Shown: positions 33,796-43,545 of the stretch, in pieces
How positions within the stretch are numbered: position 1 is the stretch's first letter
Layout of the letters: every line of letters begins with the position of its first letter
Translations under genes and position numbers: made by a program
Assembly (NCBI RefSeq): GCF_900182575.1
Contig: NZ_FXSZ01000011.1
Location: forward strand, 1-64,000
Source: Solitalea koreensis
Lineage (GTDB): Bacteria; Bacteroidota; Bacteroidia; Sphingobacteriales; Sphingobacteriaceae
Length of the DNA: 64,000 bases
Direction of reading: 5' to 3'
The notes under the pieces: model-generated
The model's input: only the letters and a program-made list of their open reading frames with translations
Database searches by the model: none
Told to the model about the DNA's origin: nothing

Positions 33796-34137
33796 TTATA
33801 TTCGCTCCAGCAAAAGTTGTTTCAGGTAAGTTCCGGTGATAGCGGCTATTCCTCCTGCTAAACCGCCAATAAGTGAACCTGCAAAAATCAGCAGCATGGG
33901 AGATTTGATCATCATCATTTCGGCTATTTTGCCTGTTAAAATGCCATCGGTTCTAAAGTGTAAAATTAAACTGTAAATAAGCCAACTTATAAAAATGGCC
34001 ACAAATCCTGCAAAAAACGAATGATTCCCTTTTTCCCCTTTCCAAAGGGTAAGTAAGAAAGGAACCAGCATAATTACCCACCAAGGCAGAAAAAATTGGG
34101 CTATAGTTGCGATGATTAATATGAGTATGAATAACAT
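33796..34137 (-). CDS. Small integral membrane protein of unknown function
   Basis: 113 residues with about four hydrophobic segments: residues 1-33, 42-60, and a glycine-rich pair around 78-100 (LLIFAGSLIGGLAGGIAAITG). No known domain is recognised. It lies downstream of the penicillin-acylase gene on the same strand, 61 bp away, with a heptad-type repeat between them, and ends at its own terminator. It may be co-transcribed with the acylase. Confidence 0.7.
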   Translation of the reverse strand: MLFILILIIATIAQFFLPWWVIMLVPFLLTLWKGEKGNHSFFAGFVAIFISWLIYSLILHFRTDGILTGKIAEMMMIKSPMLLIFAGSLIGGLAGGIAAITGTYLKQLLLERI

Positions 34138-34140
34138 GTT

Positions 34141-34161
34141 TTAAGAGTTAAGAGTTAAAAA
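34141..34161 (-). repeat. Short heptamer repeat between acylase and membrane-protein genes
   Basis: TTAAGAG occurs twice in tandem (34141-34154), followed by TTAAAAA. It has the same 7-nt phasing as the other intergenic arrays in the window. Confidence 0.5.
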
Positions 34162-34198
34162 AATAAGCAGTATCTCTATTTTAATTATTGACCAGGGA

Positions 34199-36637
34199 CT
34201 ATTTTTTTAGTTTCAATTTGGAAATAATACGGCTGTCGGCTTCACCTGCATTTTGTAAGAATACAAGTTCATTTAGTTTGCCTTCTGACCAGGTGTTGAT
34301 CATGTTGTCATAGTAGTAACTGCCGGGATTACCTGATTGACCACCGGGGTACACACCGTATGCTTTTACTTTTTGCCCTAACTGTACAACCATGCGCCAT
34401 GAAGGGCCGTTATGCTGGTTCATTGCATCTATGGAACCTTTGCTTCCGCCATTAAACAAATGCTTGCTTCCAAAACCGTTAATTTTTGCTAAGTGCGGAA
34501 CTGTTGTGTTTTTAATATAACCCCATTCCCATTTTTTTCCTTGAGCACCGTTTTGATGGGTCAAACTATCAATAGTTGATTTAAAAGATTGATTAACTAA
34601 ATCGGTCAAAGTTTCTTTTTTCGAAGTATTAACATTGTCAATCCATTTTGAATTTTGCTCGTGAAGAATAATCTCTACAGTTCTATCACGAGATGGATAA
34701 CGCATTAGAGGTTCTTGGCCTCCAAAATCATCGGCCCATATTGCATCACGAAGATTCAAGTACCAAAGGTCAAATATTGTAGCGCCAATTTCAGTGGCAT
34801 TATAGAATTTATTCCATTGGCTTACCACGTCAAATGCTTTTTTCTGTTCAGTATCTAATTTGTGTTGGTCGACAAGTGAAATGAGGGTTGGCAATATGTT
34901 TTCTGCATTCACACTGTAGTTATCATATTGGAGCAAACGCATGCTATCAACTGTGATTTTTGTCATTTCCGACAAACGTCGATTTATACGGGCCGCTCGT
35001 TCATAAGGAGCAAACTCCCAGTTTAAATAGTAGGGATAACTCGTATCCGTGCTTGATTGATTAGCTGAACTTACAAAACCACGTTCAGGGTTTTTAATAG
35101 TTGGGTTTTGATTAGCGGGAATCCAGCCTTGCCAGTCATTTGCAGGATCCGTTCCATCCATTACAAATTTACCTTGCTCTTTCCATTTAAGCGGAAACTT
35201 GCCATTGGGGGTAATAGCAATATCGTTTTGATTGCTGGCAAAAACAAAGTTTTGAGCCGGTGCGCTATAATGTGTTAACGCTTCACGATAATCAGCATAG
35301 TTTTTTGCACGATTTAAAGTGTAAAATGTAGCCAACTCATCCGATTCATCATGAGCCACCCAACGCATAGCATGGCCAACTGGAACTTGTTCAGCAAATG
35401 AAGCACCTGGTTTTTGCGCATTCTCTACATAGACAACCGGGCCGTGATGGGTATAAATAACCGTGTCTGTAATGGTTTTTCCATCGCGAACCGCAATTGT
35501 TTCAATGCGTTTTTTTACGGGGTTCCATCTGTTATTCCACCAATACTCATTTTTTTTATTGTCTTTAAATTTAATCTGGTAGAAGTCGAGAACATCGGCA
35601 TCCACATTTGTTACACCCCAGCTTACATCTCTATTAAAACCAACAATAACACCGGGAGCTCCAGGTAATGAAACACCATATACATTTAATTGAGGAGTAA
35701 CCAGTTGAACTTGATACCAAATAGAAGGTAAGGTAAGATCAAGGTGAGGGTCATTTGCTAAAATCGGCATACCGGTAGCCGTTTTTTTTCCGGAAACCGC
35801 CCAGTTGTTACTACCTATTCCTTCAATTTTCTCTTGTGCTGTAAGCGTATCGGTCATTTGGGCAATAAAGCTTTGTGGAACTTCGGGAGCTTTAATAGGA
35901 TTAAAAGCCCATTGGGTGCCTACAGGTATAATTGGATCTTCTCGAAATGGATAATCTCTGAAAAGATCTTTAACCACCTGTGGGCCATATTTTCTTAAAA
36001 TGTTAGTCATGTAGAAATCCTCTGAACTGCCCGCAAGAGTTGCTGTCATTTGTTTTAGTAGCAGTGCACATTTTAAGTTTGTCCATGGTTCAGGTTTATA
36101 ATCCAGAATTTTGAATTCAAGAGGATAAGTATTGCGGTTCAAACTTTTGATATAAGCATTAATTCCTTCGGTATAGGCTTCTACTTCAGCTTTGATTTTA
36201 GGATCTTTCATCATCCCTTTTAAAGAATGTTCAGCCCCGTACCCCATTCCAATTCTGCGTTTGTAACGATCGAGTTCGATGGCGCGACCGCCAATAACTT
36301 CAGAAATACGTCCTGATGCAAAACGAGTTTGAAAATCCATTTGCCATAATCGATCCTTGGCCGTTACGTATCCTTGAGCATAATAAGCATCGTGATCATT
36401 CTGTGCAAAAATGTGGGGAACCATGTTGTTATCATACAAAATGGTAACTTCTGAAGTAAGACCATCTATTTGTAGCGTTGCTTCGGCTGTTACTTTTTTC
36501 CTTTCGGCATTTTGCAGGTAACCCTGATAAGGACTTAGAAACTTGCCAAGAGGAGGTATCACACCCTGTTTATTGTTGAGGGCATAAAAAGCAGCAGCAC
36601 TTAAAATGAAAGTAAAAAGTACTCTAAATATCTTCAT
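34199..36637 (-). CDS. Penicillin acylase family N-terminal-nucleophile hydrolase
   Basis: 812-residue Ntn hydrolase of the penicillin G/cephalosporin/acyl-homoserine-lactone acylase family, made as a precursor that self-cleaves into alpha and beta chains. An N-terminal hydrophobic segment (residues 4-20) serves as signal peptide or anchor, so the enzyme is periplasmic. The alpha-chain motif VPHIFAQNDHDAYYAQGYV is present. The beta chain would begin at Ser276 in GIGSNNWAVSG, followed by NDPHLDLTLPSIWYQVQL. The C-terminal AYGVYPGGQSGNPGSYYYD is typical. True substrates of such enzymes are often N-acyl compounds, including quorum signals; here unknown. Length is normal. Confidence 0.93.
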   Translation of the reverse strand: MKIFRVLFTFILSAAAFYALNNKQGVIPPLGKFLSPYQGYLQNAERKKVTAEATLQIDGLTSEVTILYDNNMVPHIFAQNDHDAYYAQGYVTAKDRLWQMDFQTRFASGRISEVIGGRAIELDRYKRRIGMGYGAEHSLKGMMKDPKIKAEVEAYTEGINAYIKSLNRNTYPLEFKILDYKPEPWTNLKCALLLKQMTATLAGSSEDFYMTNILRKYGPQVVKDLFRDYPFREDPIIPVGTQWAFNPIKAPEVPQSFIAQMTDTLTAQEKIEGIGSNNWAVSGKKTATGMPILANDPHLDLTLPSIWYQVQLVTPQLNVYGVSLPGAPGVIVGFNRDVSWGVTNVDADVLDFYQIKFKDNKKNEYWWNNRWNPVKKRIETIAVRDGKTITDTVIYTHHGPVVYVENAQKPGASFAEQVPVGHAMRWVAHDESDELATFYTLNRAKNYADYREALTHYSAPAQNFVFASNQNDIAITPNGKFPLKWKEQGKFVMDGTDPANDWQGWIPANQNPTIKNPERGFVSSANQSSTDTSYPYYLNWEFAPYERAARINRRLSEMTKITVDSMRLLQYDNYSVNAENILPTLISLVDQHKLDTEQKKAFDVVSQWNKFYNATEIGATIFDLWYLNLRDAIWADDFGGQEPLMRYPSRDRTVEIILHEQNSKWIDNVNTSKKETLTDLVNQSFKSTIDSLTHQNGAQGKKWEWGYIKNTTVPHLAKINGFGSKHLFNGGSKGSIDAMNQHNGPSWRMVVQLGQKVKAYGVYPGGQSGNPGSYYYDNMINTWSEGKLNELVFLQNAGEADSRIISKLKLKK

Positions 36638-36895
36638 GCGTTTTAGGTTTATATTACTAATGTAATTAATAATATGATTTTTTTAAGGAACTAAATAAGT
36701 ATGCTTTTTTGTTCCAAAAAACAATAAAGATTGAATTATATCTATTCAATTCATTGCATAAGTATGTTTTAAAACAGATGTTCAAATGTGGAAAAAAAGA
36801 AATGTTTTATGCGTGCAGAAAAAAAACTAATTAGGATATTTTTAAATAACTTGGATTTCAGGAACCAATTAATTTATTACTAAACTTAACAATGT

Positions 36896-39682
36896 ATGAA
36901 ACAATTTTACTCCAAATTATGGACAGCAGTACTTTTGCTGATGATTGTTTTTCAGTTTTCAGCTTTCGCACAAAACGCTGTGACGATTAGTGGTAATGTG
37001 AAAGACAAGTTGACAAATGAGCCACTCCCGGGAGTGAGTATCAATGTGAAAGGGAAGGTGACAGGAACCACTACTGATATAAAAGGTAATTTTAGCTTAA
37101 AAACGAATACGACGAGTGCATTTACCATTACAGTTGCCTATATAGGTTATAAACCTCAAGAAATCGTAATTAGTGGTAGCCAAATTGGTCTGAGTATTGC
37201 AATGGAAGCAGAGGCTATTCTTGGTCAGGAGGTAGTTGTTGCTGCATCAAGGGTGGAAGAAAAAATCCTTGAATCACCGGTTTCAATTGAGAAAATGGGA
37301 GCGGCTGCGGTTCAAGCTACTGCAGGTCCTTCATTCTACGATGCTTTAGCTAATATGAAAGGTGTGGAGATGAGTGCACAATCCTTAACTTTTAAATCGA
37401 TTAACACACGAGGTTTCAATGCAAACGGTAATGAGCGTTTCAACCAATTTATTGATGGTATGGATAACCAGGCTCCTGGTTTAAATTTTTCTGTCGGTAA
37501 CATCGTGGGTGTTTCTGAGCTTGATGTACAAAGTGTTGAATTATTGCCGGGGGCATCATCAGCACTTTATGGATCGGGAGGTACCAATGGTACGTTGTTG
37601 ATGACTAGTAAAAGCCCATTCACATCTCAAGGATTAAGTTACTCAGCTAAATTGGGTATGAATCATACTGATGGATATGAAAATGACCGCAGTCCTCTTT
37701 ATGAGATGAACGTACGTTATGCAAAAGCATTTAATAATAAGTTGGCTTTTAAAATCAACGCTTCGTTACTTCAAGCTACCGATTGGAAAGCTCAAGATAA
37801 TAGAAATATTGACCGTTTAACTGAAACCATGAAATCTGGTGATAGAAATTCTGATCCTAACTATGATGGTGTAAATGTGTATGGAGATGAGATCAATGCA
37901 AATTTGAAAGATGTGGCAAAAGGCATGATTGCCGCAAATGTATTGCCTGCCACAATTTCTACTCCGGGAGGTCCGGTTCCAACGATTAACTTTTTTCCTA
38001 ATCAATCAGTTTCAAGAACAGGATATCAGGAAAGTGATTTAGTAGATTTTGATACCAAGAGTTACAAGTTCAGCGGCGCATTACATTACAGACTCAATAG
38101 CTCGGTTGAGGCGATTGCACAGGCAAACTGGGGAACAGGTACATCTGTATATACAGGCTCTGACCGTTATTCATTAAGAAATTTCAGCCTTGGTCAATAT
38201 AAACTGGAATTAAAAGGTTCTAATTTTTATTTGAGAGGATACACTACCCAAGAACGTTCAGGAGAGGCTTACAATGCCACTGCTTTGGCCTCAATTATTA
38301 ACGAATCATGGAGTCCAAGTGCACCAGATCCGGAACGACCATCAGTGGCACCTTGGTTCCCAACTTATACAGGAGCTTTTTTTCAAGCAAAATTAGCAGG
38401 TAAATCTGATGAGGATGCATTTAATATAGCAAGAGCAACGGCTGATAAAAATCGTCCGGCCCCTGGTTCTGAAACATTCAATACCTTAAAAGATCAAATT
38501 ACCGCAAGAACCATTGGGCCTGCTTTTGGTGCTAAATTCAACGATAAAACCAACTTATACCAGACGGAAGGGATGTACAACTTTACTGAGCAAGTTAAGT
38601 TTGCTGAATTGTTGACAGGTGCTTCTTACAAGGTATATGATCTTAATTCTGACGGTACTATTTTCGACGATGCTGCCCAAAGTATTGACATTAAAGAGTA
38701 TGGTGCTTTTGCTCAGATGGGTAAAAAGGTGTTAAATGATAAGTTGAAACTTACGGCAGGCATCAGGTATGATAAAAACGAAAACTTTAAAGGAAGCTTT
38801 ACGCCGCGAGTTTCAGCAGTCTATACTGTTGCCAATGATCATAATTTCCGTGTTTCTTATCAAACAGGTTTCCGTAACCCAACTACACAAAATCAATTTA
38901 TTGATCTGTTAATTCGTGCAAATACACGTTTAATTGGTGGTTTACCGGTGATTCTTGATAAATATAACTTGAGAACCAATAAGGGATACACGCAAGCAAG
39001 TTTAATTGAATTCCAAAAAACGGGTGATCCTGCAGTATTACAAAAATATACTTTCACTGAGTTTAGCCCGGAAAGTGTAAAAGCATATGAAATTGGCTAC
39101 AAGGGTCTAATCAACAGAAAACTATTGGTTGATTTCTATTACTATTACAATTCATACAAAAACTTTATTTCCACTTTGAATTTGGTTCAATCGTCAGATG
39201 GAACTCCTGCTGGTATTGCTACAGGTAAAACCTTCTCAACCGTAGTAAATAATCCGGCTAAAGTTAATTCACAAGGATGGGCCTTAGGTTTGGACTATAT
39301 GATTTCTAAATATTCAATTGGTGGCAACGTTTCATTTAATGAATTAAAGGGAGGCCAAGACGCATTAGAAACAAGCTACAATACACCTAAAGTTCGTTAT
39401 AACTTGAATTTTGGCAGCAAAGAAGTATTCAAAAATACCGGCTTTAACATTTCTTACCGCTGGCAAGATGCTTTCAATTGGTCTTCATCGTTTGCAACAG
39501 GTGATGTGCCCGCTTTTGGATCAGTTGATGCAATGGTTAGCTATAAAGTTCCTTCCATGAAAACCATGTTTAAAATGGGTGGTTCAAACATCATGAACAA
39601 ATACTACAGAACCTCATTCGGTAACCCTCAAATGGGAGGGGTTTACTACGTGAGCATTTTATTTGATCAATTTTTGAAATAA
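36896..39682 (+). CDS. TonB-dependent outer-membrane receptor with CarboxypepD-reg-like domain
   Basis: 928-residue outer-membrane beta barrel. A signal peptide (about residues 1-25, ending SAFAQ) is followed by a carboxypeptidase-regulatory-like domain (VTISGNVKDKLTNEPLPGVS to about residue 105). Next come a plug domain (DALANMKGVEMSAQS, FIDGMDNQAPG, VELLPGASSALYGSGGTNG) and a barrel ending in aromatic ILFDQFLK. It imports an unidentified ligand using TonB energy. No SusD-like lipoprotein follows, so it is not a classical SusCD glycan system. Its upstream region (258 bp) shows no clear promoter. A strong terminator follows. Confidence 0.92.
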   Translation: MKQFYSKLWTAVLLLMIVFQFSAFAQNAVTISGNVKDKLTNEPLPGVSINVKGKVTGTTTDIKGNFSLKTNTTSAFTITVAYIGYKPQEIVISGSQIGLSIAMEAEAILGQEVVVAASRVEEKILESPVSIEKMGAAAVQATAGPSFYDALANMKGVEMSAQSLTFKSINTRGFNANGNERFNQFIDGMDNQAPGLNFSVGNIVGVSELDVQSVELLPGASSALYGSGGTNGTLLMTSKSPFTSQGLSYSAKLGMNHTDGYENDRSPLYEMNVRYAKAFNNKLAFKINASLLQATDWKAQDNRNIDRLTETMKSGDRNSDPNYDGVNVYGDEINANLKDVAKGMIAANVLPATISTPGGPVPTINFFPNQSVSRTGYQESDLVDFDTKSYKFSGALHYRLNSSVEAIAQANWGTGTSVYTGSDRYSLRNFSLGQYKLELKGSNFYLRGYTTQERSGEAYNATALASIINESWSPSAPDPERPSVAPWFPTYTGAFFQAKLAGKSDEDAFNIARATADKNRPAPGSETFNTLKDQITARTIGPAFGAKFNDKTNLYQTEGMYNFTEQVKFAELLTGASYKVYDLNSDGTIFDDAAQSIDIKEYGAFAQMGKKVLNDKLKLTAGIRYDKNENFKGSFTPRVSAVYTVANDHNFRVSYQTGFRNPTTQNQFIDLLIRANTRLIGGLPVILDKYNLRTNKGYTQASLIEFQKTGDPAVLQKYTFTEFSPESVKAYEIGYKGLINRKLLVDFYYYYNSYKNFISTLNLVQSSDGTPAGIATGKTFSTVVNNPAKVNSQGWALGLDYMISKYSIGGNVSFNELKGGQDALETSYNTPKVRYNLNFGSKEVFKNTGFNISYRWQDAFNWSSSFATGDVPAFGSVDAMVSYKVPSMKTMFKMGGSNIMNKYYRTSFGNPQMGGVYYVSILFDQFLK

Positions 39683-39704
39683 TTGCTGATGAAAAGTAAT
39701 TAGT

Positions 39705-39741
39705 AAAAGCACCATGCAGTTTGTATGGTGCTTTTTTTTTT
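39705..39741 (+). terminator. Terminator after the TonB receptor gene
   Basis: AAAAGCACCAT (39705-39715) pairs with ATGGTGCTTTT (39725-39735), followed by a long T run. Confidence 0.92.
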
Positions 39742-39769
39742 ACAATGTTTCGCTTTAAAATTTTGTTGT

Positions 39770-40999
39770 ATGAAGATAGATTATATCGCTCTTTCTATAC
39801 CCGTTTTCTTCATTCTGATTGGAGTTGAATTGGCTTACACATTCTACAAAAAGTTGGCTTATTACCGGTTGAATGATTCATTGGCCAACCTAAGTCAAGG
39901 AATAGGGTCACAGTTGATAGGGCTTTTCTTGAAAACAGTAACTTTTTTTGGATACCTCTATATTTTCAACCATTGGAAAGTTTATGTATTCCATAATTCA
40001 TTCTTAACCTGGATTTTACTTTTTCTGAGTGTTGATTTCTTTTACTACTGGTTTCATCGGATGAGCCATGAAGTGAATGCGCTTTGGGCGGCGCACATTG
40101 TACATCATCAATCAGAGGAATATAATCTTACTGTAGCCTTACGGCAGTCATGGTTTCAGGGAGGATTTTCATGGGTGTTTTTTTTACCATTGGCTTTTGT
40201 TGGTTTTGAACCGATTATGATGTTAACAGTAAGTTCATTTAATACCTTGTATCAATTCTGGATACATACACGCATGATCAATAAAATGGGACCCTTGGAA
40301 TGGATCTTTAATACACCATCACACCACCGTGTTCATCATGGATCCAATCCAAAATACATTGATAAAAATCACGCCGGCTCCTTAATTATTTGGGATCGTA
40401 TGTTTGGGACCTTTCAAAAAGAAGAAGAGGAAGTAGTATATGGCATCACCAAACCATTAGCCAGTTGGGATCCAACCTGGGCAAATTTTCATTATTGGTT
40501 TGATTTATTTACTGTGGCAAAGAAATCAAAAAATGTAAAAGATACATTGGCACTATTTATTAAGCCTCCGGGATGGCTTCCCGAATACTTGGGTGGTATG
40601 CAATACGCCCCTGAAATTGATTTGGCTTCTTATAAAAAGTACAATCCGGAGTATAATAAAAGGGCTCTGTTTTATATTCTGTTTCAGTTTGTTTTAGCCC
40701 TTGGTTTAGCCAGCACGCTTTTATTTACCTATAGCAAATTAACCCTTGCTCAATTGGTTTTTGCCAGTGTATTTGTGCTGTTCACATTAACCACCTGCGG
40801 CGCTCTTCTGGAACAACGAAAATCGTTGCTTAAGTTCGAATGTTATAGGTTGATATTCGGGATAGCCGGGACCTTTTTATTTATAAACAGGCCTTTTTTT
40901 AATATTCTTTTGGTAAGCAATATCGTATTGGTCGTAACTTCTTTTATTTGGTTTTATAAAACTAAAGAGAAGAATATACCAGATATTGTTGATGCCTAG
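39770..40999 (+). CDS. Sterol desaturase/fatty-acid hydroxylase superfamily membrane protein
   Basis: 409-residue di-iron membrane oxidase-like protein. The histidine boxes of the superfamily are clear: FHRMSHE, HIVHHQSEEYN and PSHHRVHHG with a late NHAGSLIIWDRMFGTF. Several transmembrane helices precede and follow, including a C-terminal four-helix extension (about residues 295-400) beyond the minimal enzyme. The reading frame is open further upstream to 39725, but that start would lie inside the terminator hairpin of the TonB gene, so the ATG at 39770 is preferred. Members hydroxylate or desaturate lipids and related compounds; the substrate is unknown. Confidence 0.88.
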   Translation: MKIDYIALSIPVFFILIGVELAYTFYKKLAYYRLNDSLANLSQGIGSQLIGLFLKTVTFFGYLYIFNHWKVYVFHNSFLTWILLFLSVDFFYYWFHRMSHEVNALWAAHIVHHQSEEYNLTVALRQSWFQGGFSWVFFLPLAFVGFEPIMMLTVSSFNTLYQFWIHTRMINKMGPLEWIFNTPSHHRVHHGSNPKYIDKNHAGSLIIWDRMFGTFQKEEEEVVYGITKPLASWDPTWANFHYWFDLFTVAKKSKNVKDTLALFIKPPGWLPEYLGGMQYAPEIDLASYKKYNPEYNKRALFYILFQFVLALGLASTLLFTYSKLTLAQLVFASVFVLFTLTTCGALLEQRKSLLKFECYRLIFGIAGTFLFINRPFFNILLVSNIVLVVTSFIWFYKTKEKNIPDIVDA

Positions 41000-41017
41000 G
41001 AGAGTTGTATTAGTATA

Positions 41018-41416
41018 TTATGATTTTTTTAGATTCAATTGCCATGAAACTCCGAATTTATCAGAGCACCAAGCGTATTTCTCGCTAAACGGATAAACAT
41101 TTAAGGGCATCAAGATATGGCCGCCTTTTGTCAGCTCACTAAATACATGGTCAAGATCTGCTTCTTTATTAAAGGTTACATGGATAGACATGGCCGGGGT
41201 AAAGGTAAAATCATGTTTTATAATGCTATCTATACACAAGAATTCTTGTCCGTTTAAGGAGAAAGCAGCAAGCTTAACACTTCCTTCTTTACCCATTTCA
41301 TTAGCACCATAACGTAAAATATTATTGATAGAAGAGTTCTCGAATAGGGAGATGTAAAAATTCATAGCCTCCTCTGCATTTCCACTAAACATTAAGAATG
41401 TTGCAATCTGTTGCAT
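41018..41416 (-). CDS. VOC-family (PhnB-like) protein
   Basis: 132-residue vicinal-oxygen-chelate fold protein of the PhnB-like group. The N-terminal pattern MQQIATFLMFSGNAEEAMNFYISLF and the C-terminal WCSDKFGVSWQLNL are typical. Such proteins are metal-dependent or metal-free small-molecule binders (glyoxalase/dioxygenase/antibiotic-resistance fold), and this subgroup is usually uncharacterised. It converges with the sterol-desaturase gene. A second, clearly related VOC protein is encoded 600 bp to the right on the other strand. Confidence 0.85.
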   Translation of the reverse strand: MQQIATFLMFSGNAEEAMNFYISLFENSSINNILRYGANEMGKEGSVKLAAFSLNGQEFLCIDSIIKHDFTFTPAMSIHVTFNKEADLDHVFSELTKGGHILMPLNVYPFSEKYAWCSDKFGVSWQLNLKKS

Positions 41417-41573
41417 ATTGTTGTAAATTCTTTTCGCTAATTTACTATAATCTTCCTAATTGCTGTCAGTCTGAGCGGAGAGTCGAAGACTTTTAAGTTT
41501 CTTTGCGATAGCTAATATCTGTTCAATTGATCCTTTTTTAGTAATTTTATCATAAGCCTTTGAGAGTTATACT

Positions 41574-41966
41574 ATGTTTACAATTGATCAAATTAAAGAA
41601 GCGCATTCGAAAGTTAAAACGGGCGCTGACTTTCCAAGCTATGTTCAAAATCTTATCAAATTGGGTGTCATCCATTACAGTACTCATGTTGAAGATGGGC
41701 ATACCGAGTATGTTGGAGAAAATAATTACAGGGTTCAATCGAATTCCAGCTACCCCACTTTGAATATTGCTGAAAAGAGTGAACTTGAAAAATTCAAAGA
41801 CAATTTGAAAAATCATCAACAAGGAGAAACGGATTATTTTACCTTTTGCAGGCAGTCAGCAGCGTTGGGAGTTGATAAGTGGATAGTTGATATGATTCAA
41901 ATGACCTGCACGTACTATGATAAAATTGGAGATGTAATGCTCGTTGAAGAAATTCCGAAGCCTTAA
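41574..41966 (+). CDS. DUF1398 family protein
   Basis: 130-residue cytoplasmic protein of the DUF1398 family (E. coli YbcV-like). Typical segments are MFTIDQIKEAHSKVKTGADF, GVIHYSTHVEDGHTEYVG and QGETDYFTFCRQSAALGVDKW. No catalytic motif or signal peptide is evident and the function is unknown. It sits between two PhnB-like VOC genes and is followed 76 nt later by the second one. Confidence 0.82.
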   Translation: MFTIDQIKEAHSKVKTGADFPSYVQNLIKLGVIHYSTHVEDGHTEYVGENNYRVQSNSSYPTLNIAEKSELEKFKDNLKNHQQGETDYFTFCRQSAALGVDKWIVDMIQMTCTYYDKIGDVMLVEEIPKP

Positions 41967-42042
41967 CTAAGTGACCTGTTGATCGATTTTGATAAATCAA
42001 TTTAAAGTTAAACACATCTCACTTATCAGTAATTCTGTAGTC

Positions 42043-42516
42043 ATGGAAAAAAGTATGCAAAAAATCACCCCATTCTTATGGTTTGCTAACAATGCCGAAG
42101 AAGCGGTGAATTTTTATATCTCCATTTTTAAAGATGCAAAAATTGTAAGCGTTTCGCGCTATGGAGATGCAGGTCCTGGGCCGAAAGGCTCAGTAATGAC
42201 CGCTACTTTTCAACTGTTCGGACAAGATTATATCGCACTTAATGGTGGTCCAATGTTTAAGTTTACTGAGGCTATATCGTTTGTGGTGAATTGTGAAACA
42301 CAAACCGAAGTTGATGTGTATTGGGATAAGCTTTCAGAAGGGGGAGAAAAATCAAGATGTGGTTGGTTGAAAGATAAATTCGGTTTATCATGGCAAATTG
42401 TTCCTGTCGCACTCAGTGAATTGATGCGTCATAAAGATCCTGAGAAATCAAAAAGAGTAATGCAAGCAATGCTCAAAATGGATAAACTCGATATTGAGAT
42501 TTTAAAAAATGCCTAA
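42043..42516 (+). CDS. VOC-family (PhnB-like) protein, second paralogue
   Basis: 157-residue VOC-fold protein of the PhnB/3-demethylubiquinone-methyltransferase-like group: MQKITPFLWFANNAEEAVNFYISIF at the start, RYGDAGPGPKGSVMTATF in the middle and WLKDKFGLSWQIVP near the end. The frame is open upstream to a TTG at 41989, but homology begins at the ATG at 42043 or the one four codons later. It shares the N-terminal half pattern with the VOC protein at 41018. Its last base abuts the end of the convergent hydrolase gene. Confidence 0.86.
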   Translation: MEKSMQKITPFLWFANNAEEAVNFYISIFKDAKIVSVSRYGDAGPGPKGSVMTATFQLFGQDYIALNGGPMFKFTEAISFVVNCETQTEVDVYWDKLSEGGEKSRCGWLKDKFGLSWQIVPVALSELMRHKDPEKSKRVMQAMLKMDKLDIEILKNA

Positions 42517-43353
42517 TTACTTTTTTAAAAATTCCAAACTCAAAGCCAATGCTTCTTCCGTATGCTTAGGGAGCGCTACGCTATTCCAGGGATGTTTGCC
42601 GCCGAATGTATGACCAGCTTCTGTGATTATTTTTAGGTTACTCATTGGAAGTTTTTCATGAAGACCGGTTACTTCAGCAATGCTAACCGCTTCATCCTCG
42701 TTGCCATGAATAAACTGCACGGGCACATTTATTCTTGAGGCAGCTTCCTCCAAATCCAATCGCTGCTGATGCTCAAAGAAATCAGTATAAAACTGGTAAT
42801 ATATTGGTAATTGCTGCCCGGTACGAGCATTGGTAATATAAGTCACTCCTTTGCTTTTCCATTCTTGTGGATCGTACATGGTCACCCGTTTCAACGTATT
42901 TCCAACGGATGCCCAAGCCAGCACTTTCTTCACCCGTGAATCTTCTGCAGCTTTAAGTAGTGAAATACCTGCACCTATACTGTGTCCCCACAAGTAAAGT
43001 TTTTGCCCATCCACTTCATCTTCATAATCTTTACTGTTGAGTATAAAGTTTAATACAACTCCAAGATCATCCAATTGGATTGAATAGTTATTGTTGCCGA
43101 AAGCTTCAGCATCGGCAAAATCTTGTAGTTGTAAAGGTGAGGTGCCATTGTGAGAAAAATTGAACGAAACCACAAAAAAACCTTCCCTGGCAAAACGTTC
43201 GGCTATAATGGGAAAATGCCCCCAGTCTTTAAAACCCTTGAACCCATGCGAAAATACCAAAATTGGCTTTTTGATTTTATTAGGTAGAAAACGAAGATCG
43301 GTTGCGATCGGTTTTCCAGTAAAAGAGGTTAGTAGGATTGATTGAGTATTCAT
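42517..43353 (-). CDS. Alpha/beta hydrolase (dienelactone-hydrolase-like)
   Basis: 278-residue soluble alpha/beta hydrolase. The oxyanion region is VFSHGFKGFKDWGHF, the nucleophile elbow is LWGHSIGAG (serine in G-H-S-I-G) and the late catalytic pieces are FIHGNEDEAVSI (Asp) and TEAGHTFGG (His). The frame extends 30 codons upstream, but the ATG at 43353 fits the domain start. Such enzymes cleave esters, thioesters or peptides; nothing indicates the substrate. Confidence 0.86.
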   Translation of the reverse strand: MNTQSILLTSFTGKPIATDLRFLPNKIKKPILVFSHGFKGFKDWGHFPIIAERFAREGFFVVSFNFSHNGTSPLQLQDFADAEAFGNNNYSIQLDDLGVVLNFILNSKDYEDEVDGQKLYLWGHSIGAGISLLKAAEDSRVKKVLAWASVGNTLKRVTMYDPQEWKSKGVTYITNARTGQQLPIYYQFYTDFFEHQQRLDLEEAASRINVPVQFIHGNEDEAVSIAEVTGLHEKLPMSNLKIITEAGHTFGGKHPWNSVALPKHTEEALALSLEFLKK

Positions 43354-43532
43354 AGTTAGGAAGAGGTTTCTAAATTGGATGAACAAATTGCGTTTAATTA
43401 GGTTTTGTCTTCTGTCATTTCTAAAGAAAAAAGTTTCTGGCATTTACGCTAAGTGGTTTTAAGATTCTGCTTTCCATTTCAAACAAATTACAAATAATGA
43501 TTTTTTACTATTAAATTGTAAAACAGTTATTT

Positions 43533-43538
43533 AAGGAG
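43533..43538 (+). promoter_or_regulatory. Shine-Dalgarno that decides the GH31 start
   Basis: AAGGAG ends 1 nt before an ATG at 43540 and 7 nt before an in-frame ATG at 43546. The second spacing is the workable one, so 43546 is the preferred start. Confidence 0.6.
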
Positions 43539-43545
43539 AATGTAC

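Noticed and set aside
35782..35789. A8 run inside the penicillin-acylase gene as a slippage site
   Set aside because: It lies within the catalytic beta chain just after the nucleophile region. Frameshifting there would only destroy the enzyme, and there is no family precedent.
36896..39682. SusC-type glycan receptor with the nearby mannosidases as a utilisation locus
   Set aside because: No SusD gene follows, and the receptor is 13 kb from the mannosidases with unrelated housekeeping genes between. It is a generic TonB receptor.
39725..39769. Upstream extension of the sterol-desaturase-family gene
   Set aside because: The extension begins inside the terminator hairpin of the TonB receptor gene. 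The ATG at 39770 is the better start.
41018..42516. VOC-DUF1398-VOC group as a toxin or resistance module
   Set aside because: The genes are on different strands with ordinary spacers, and such VOC and DUF1398 proteins are commonly scattered. Nothing shows that they act together.
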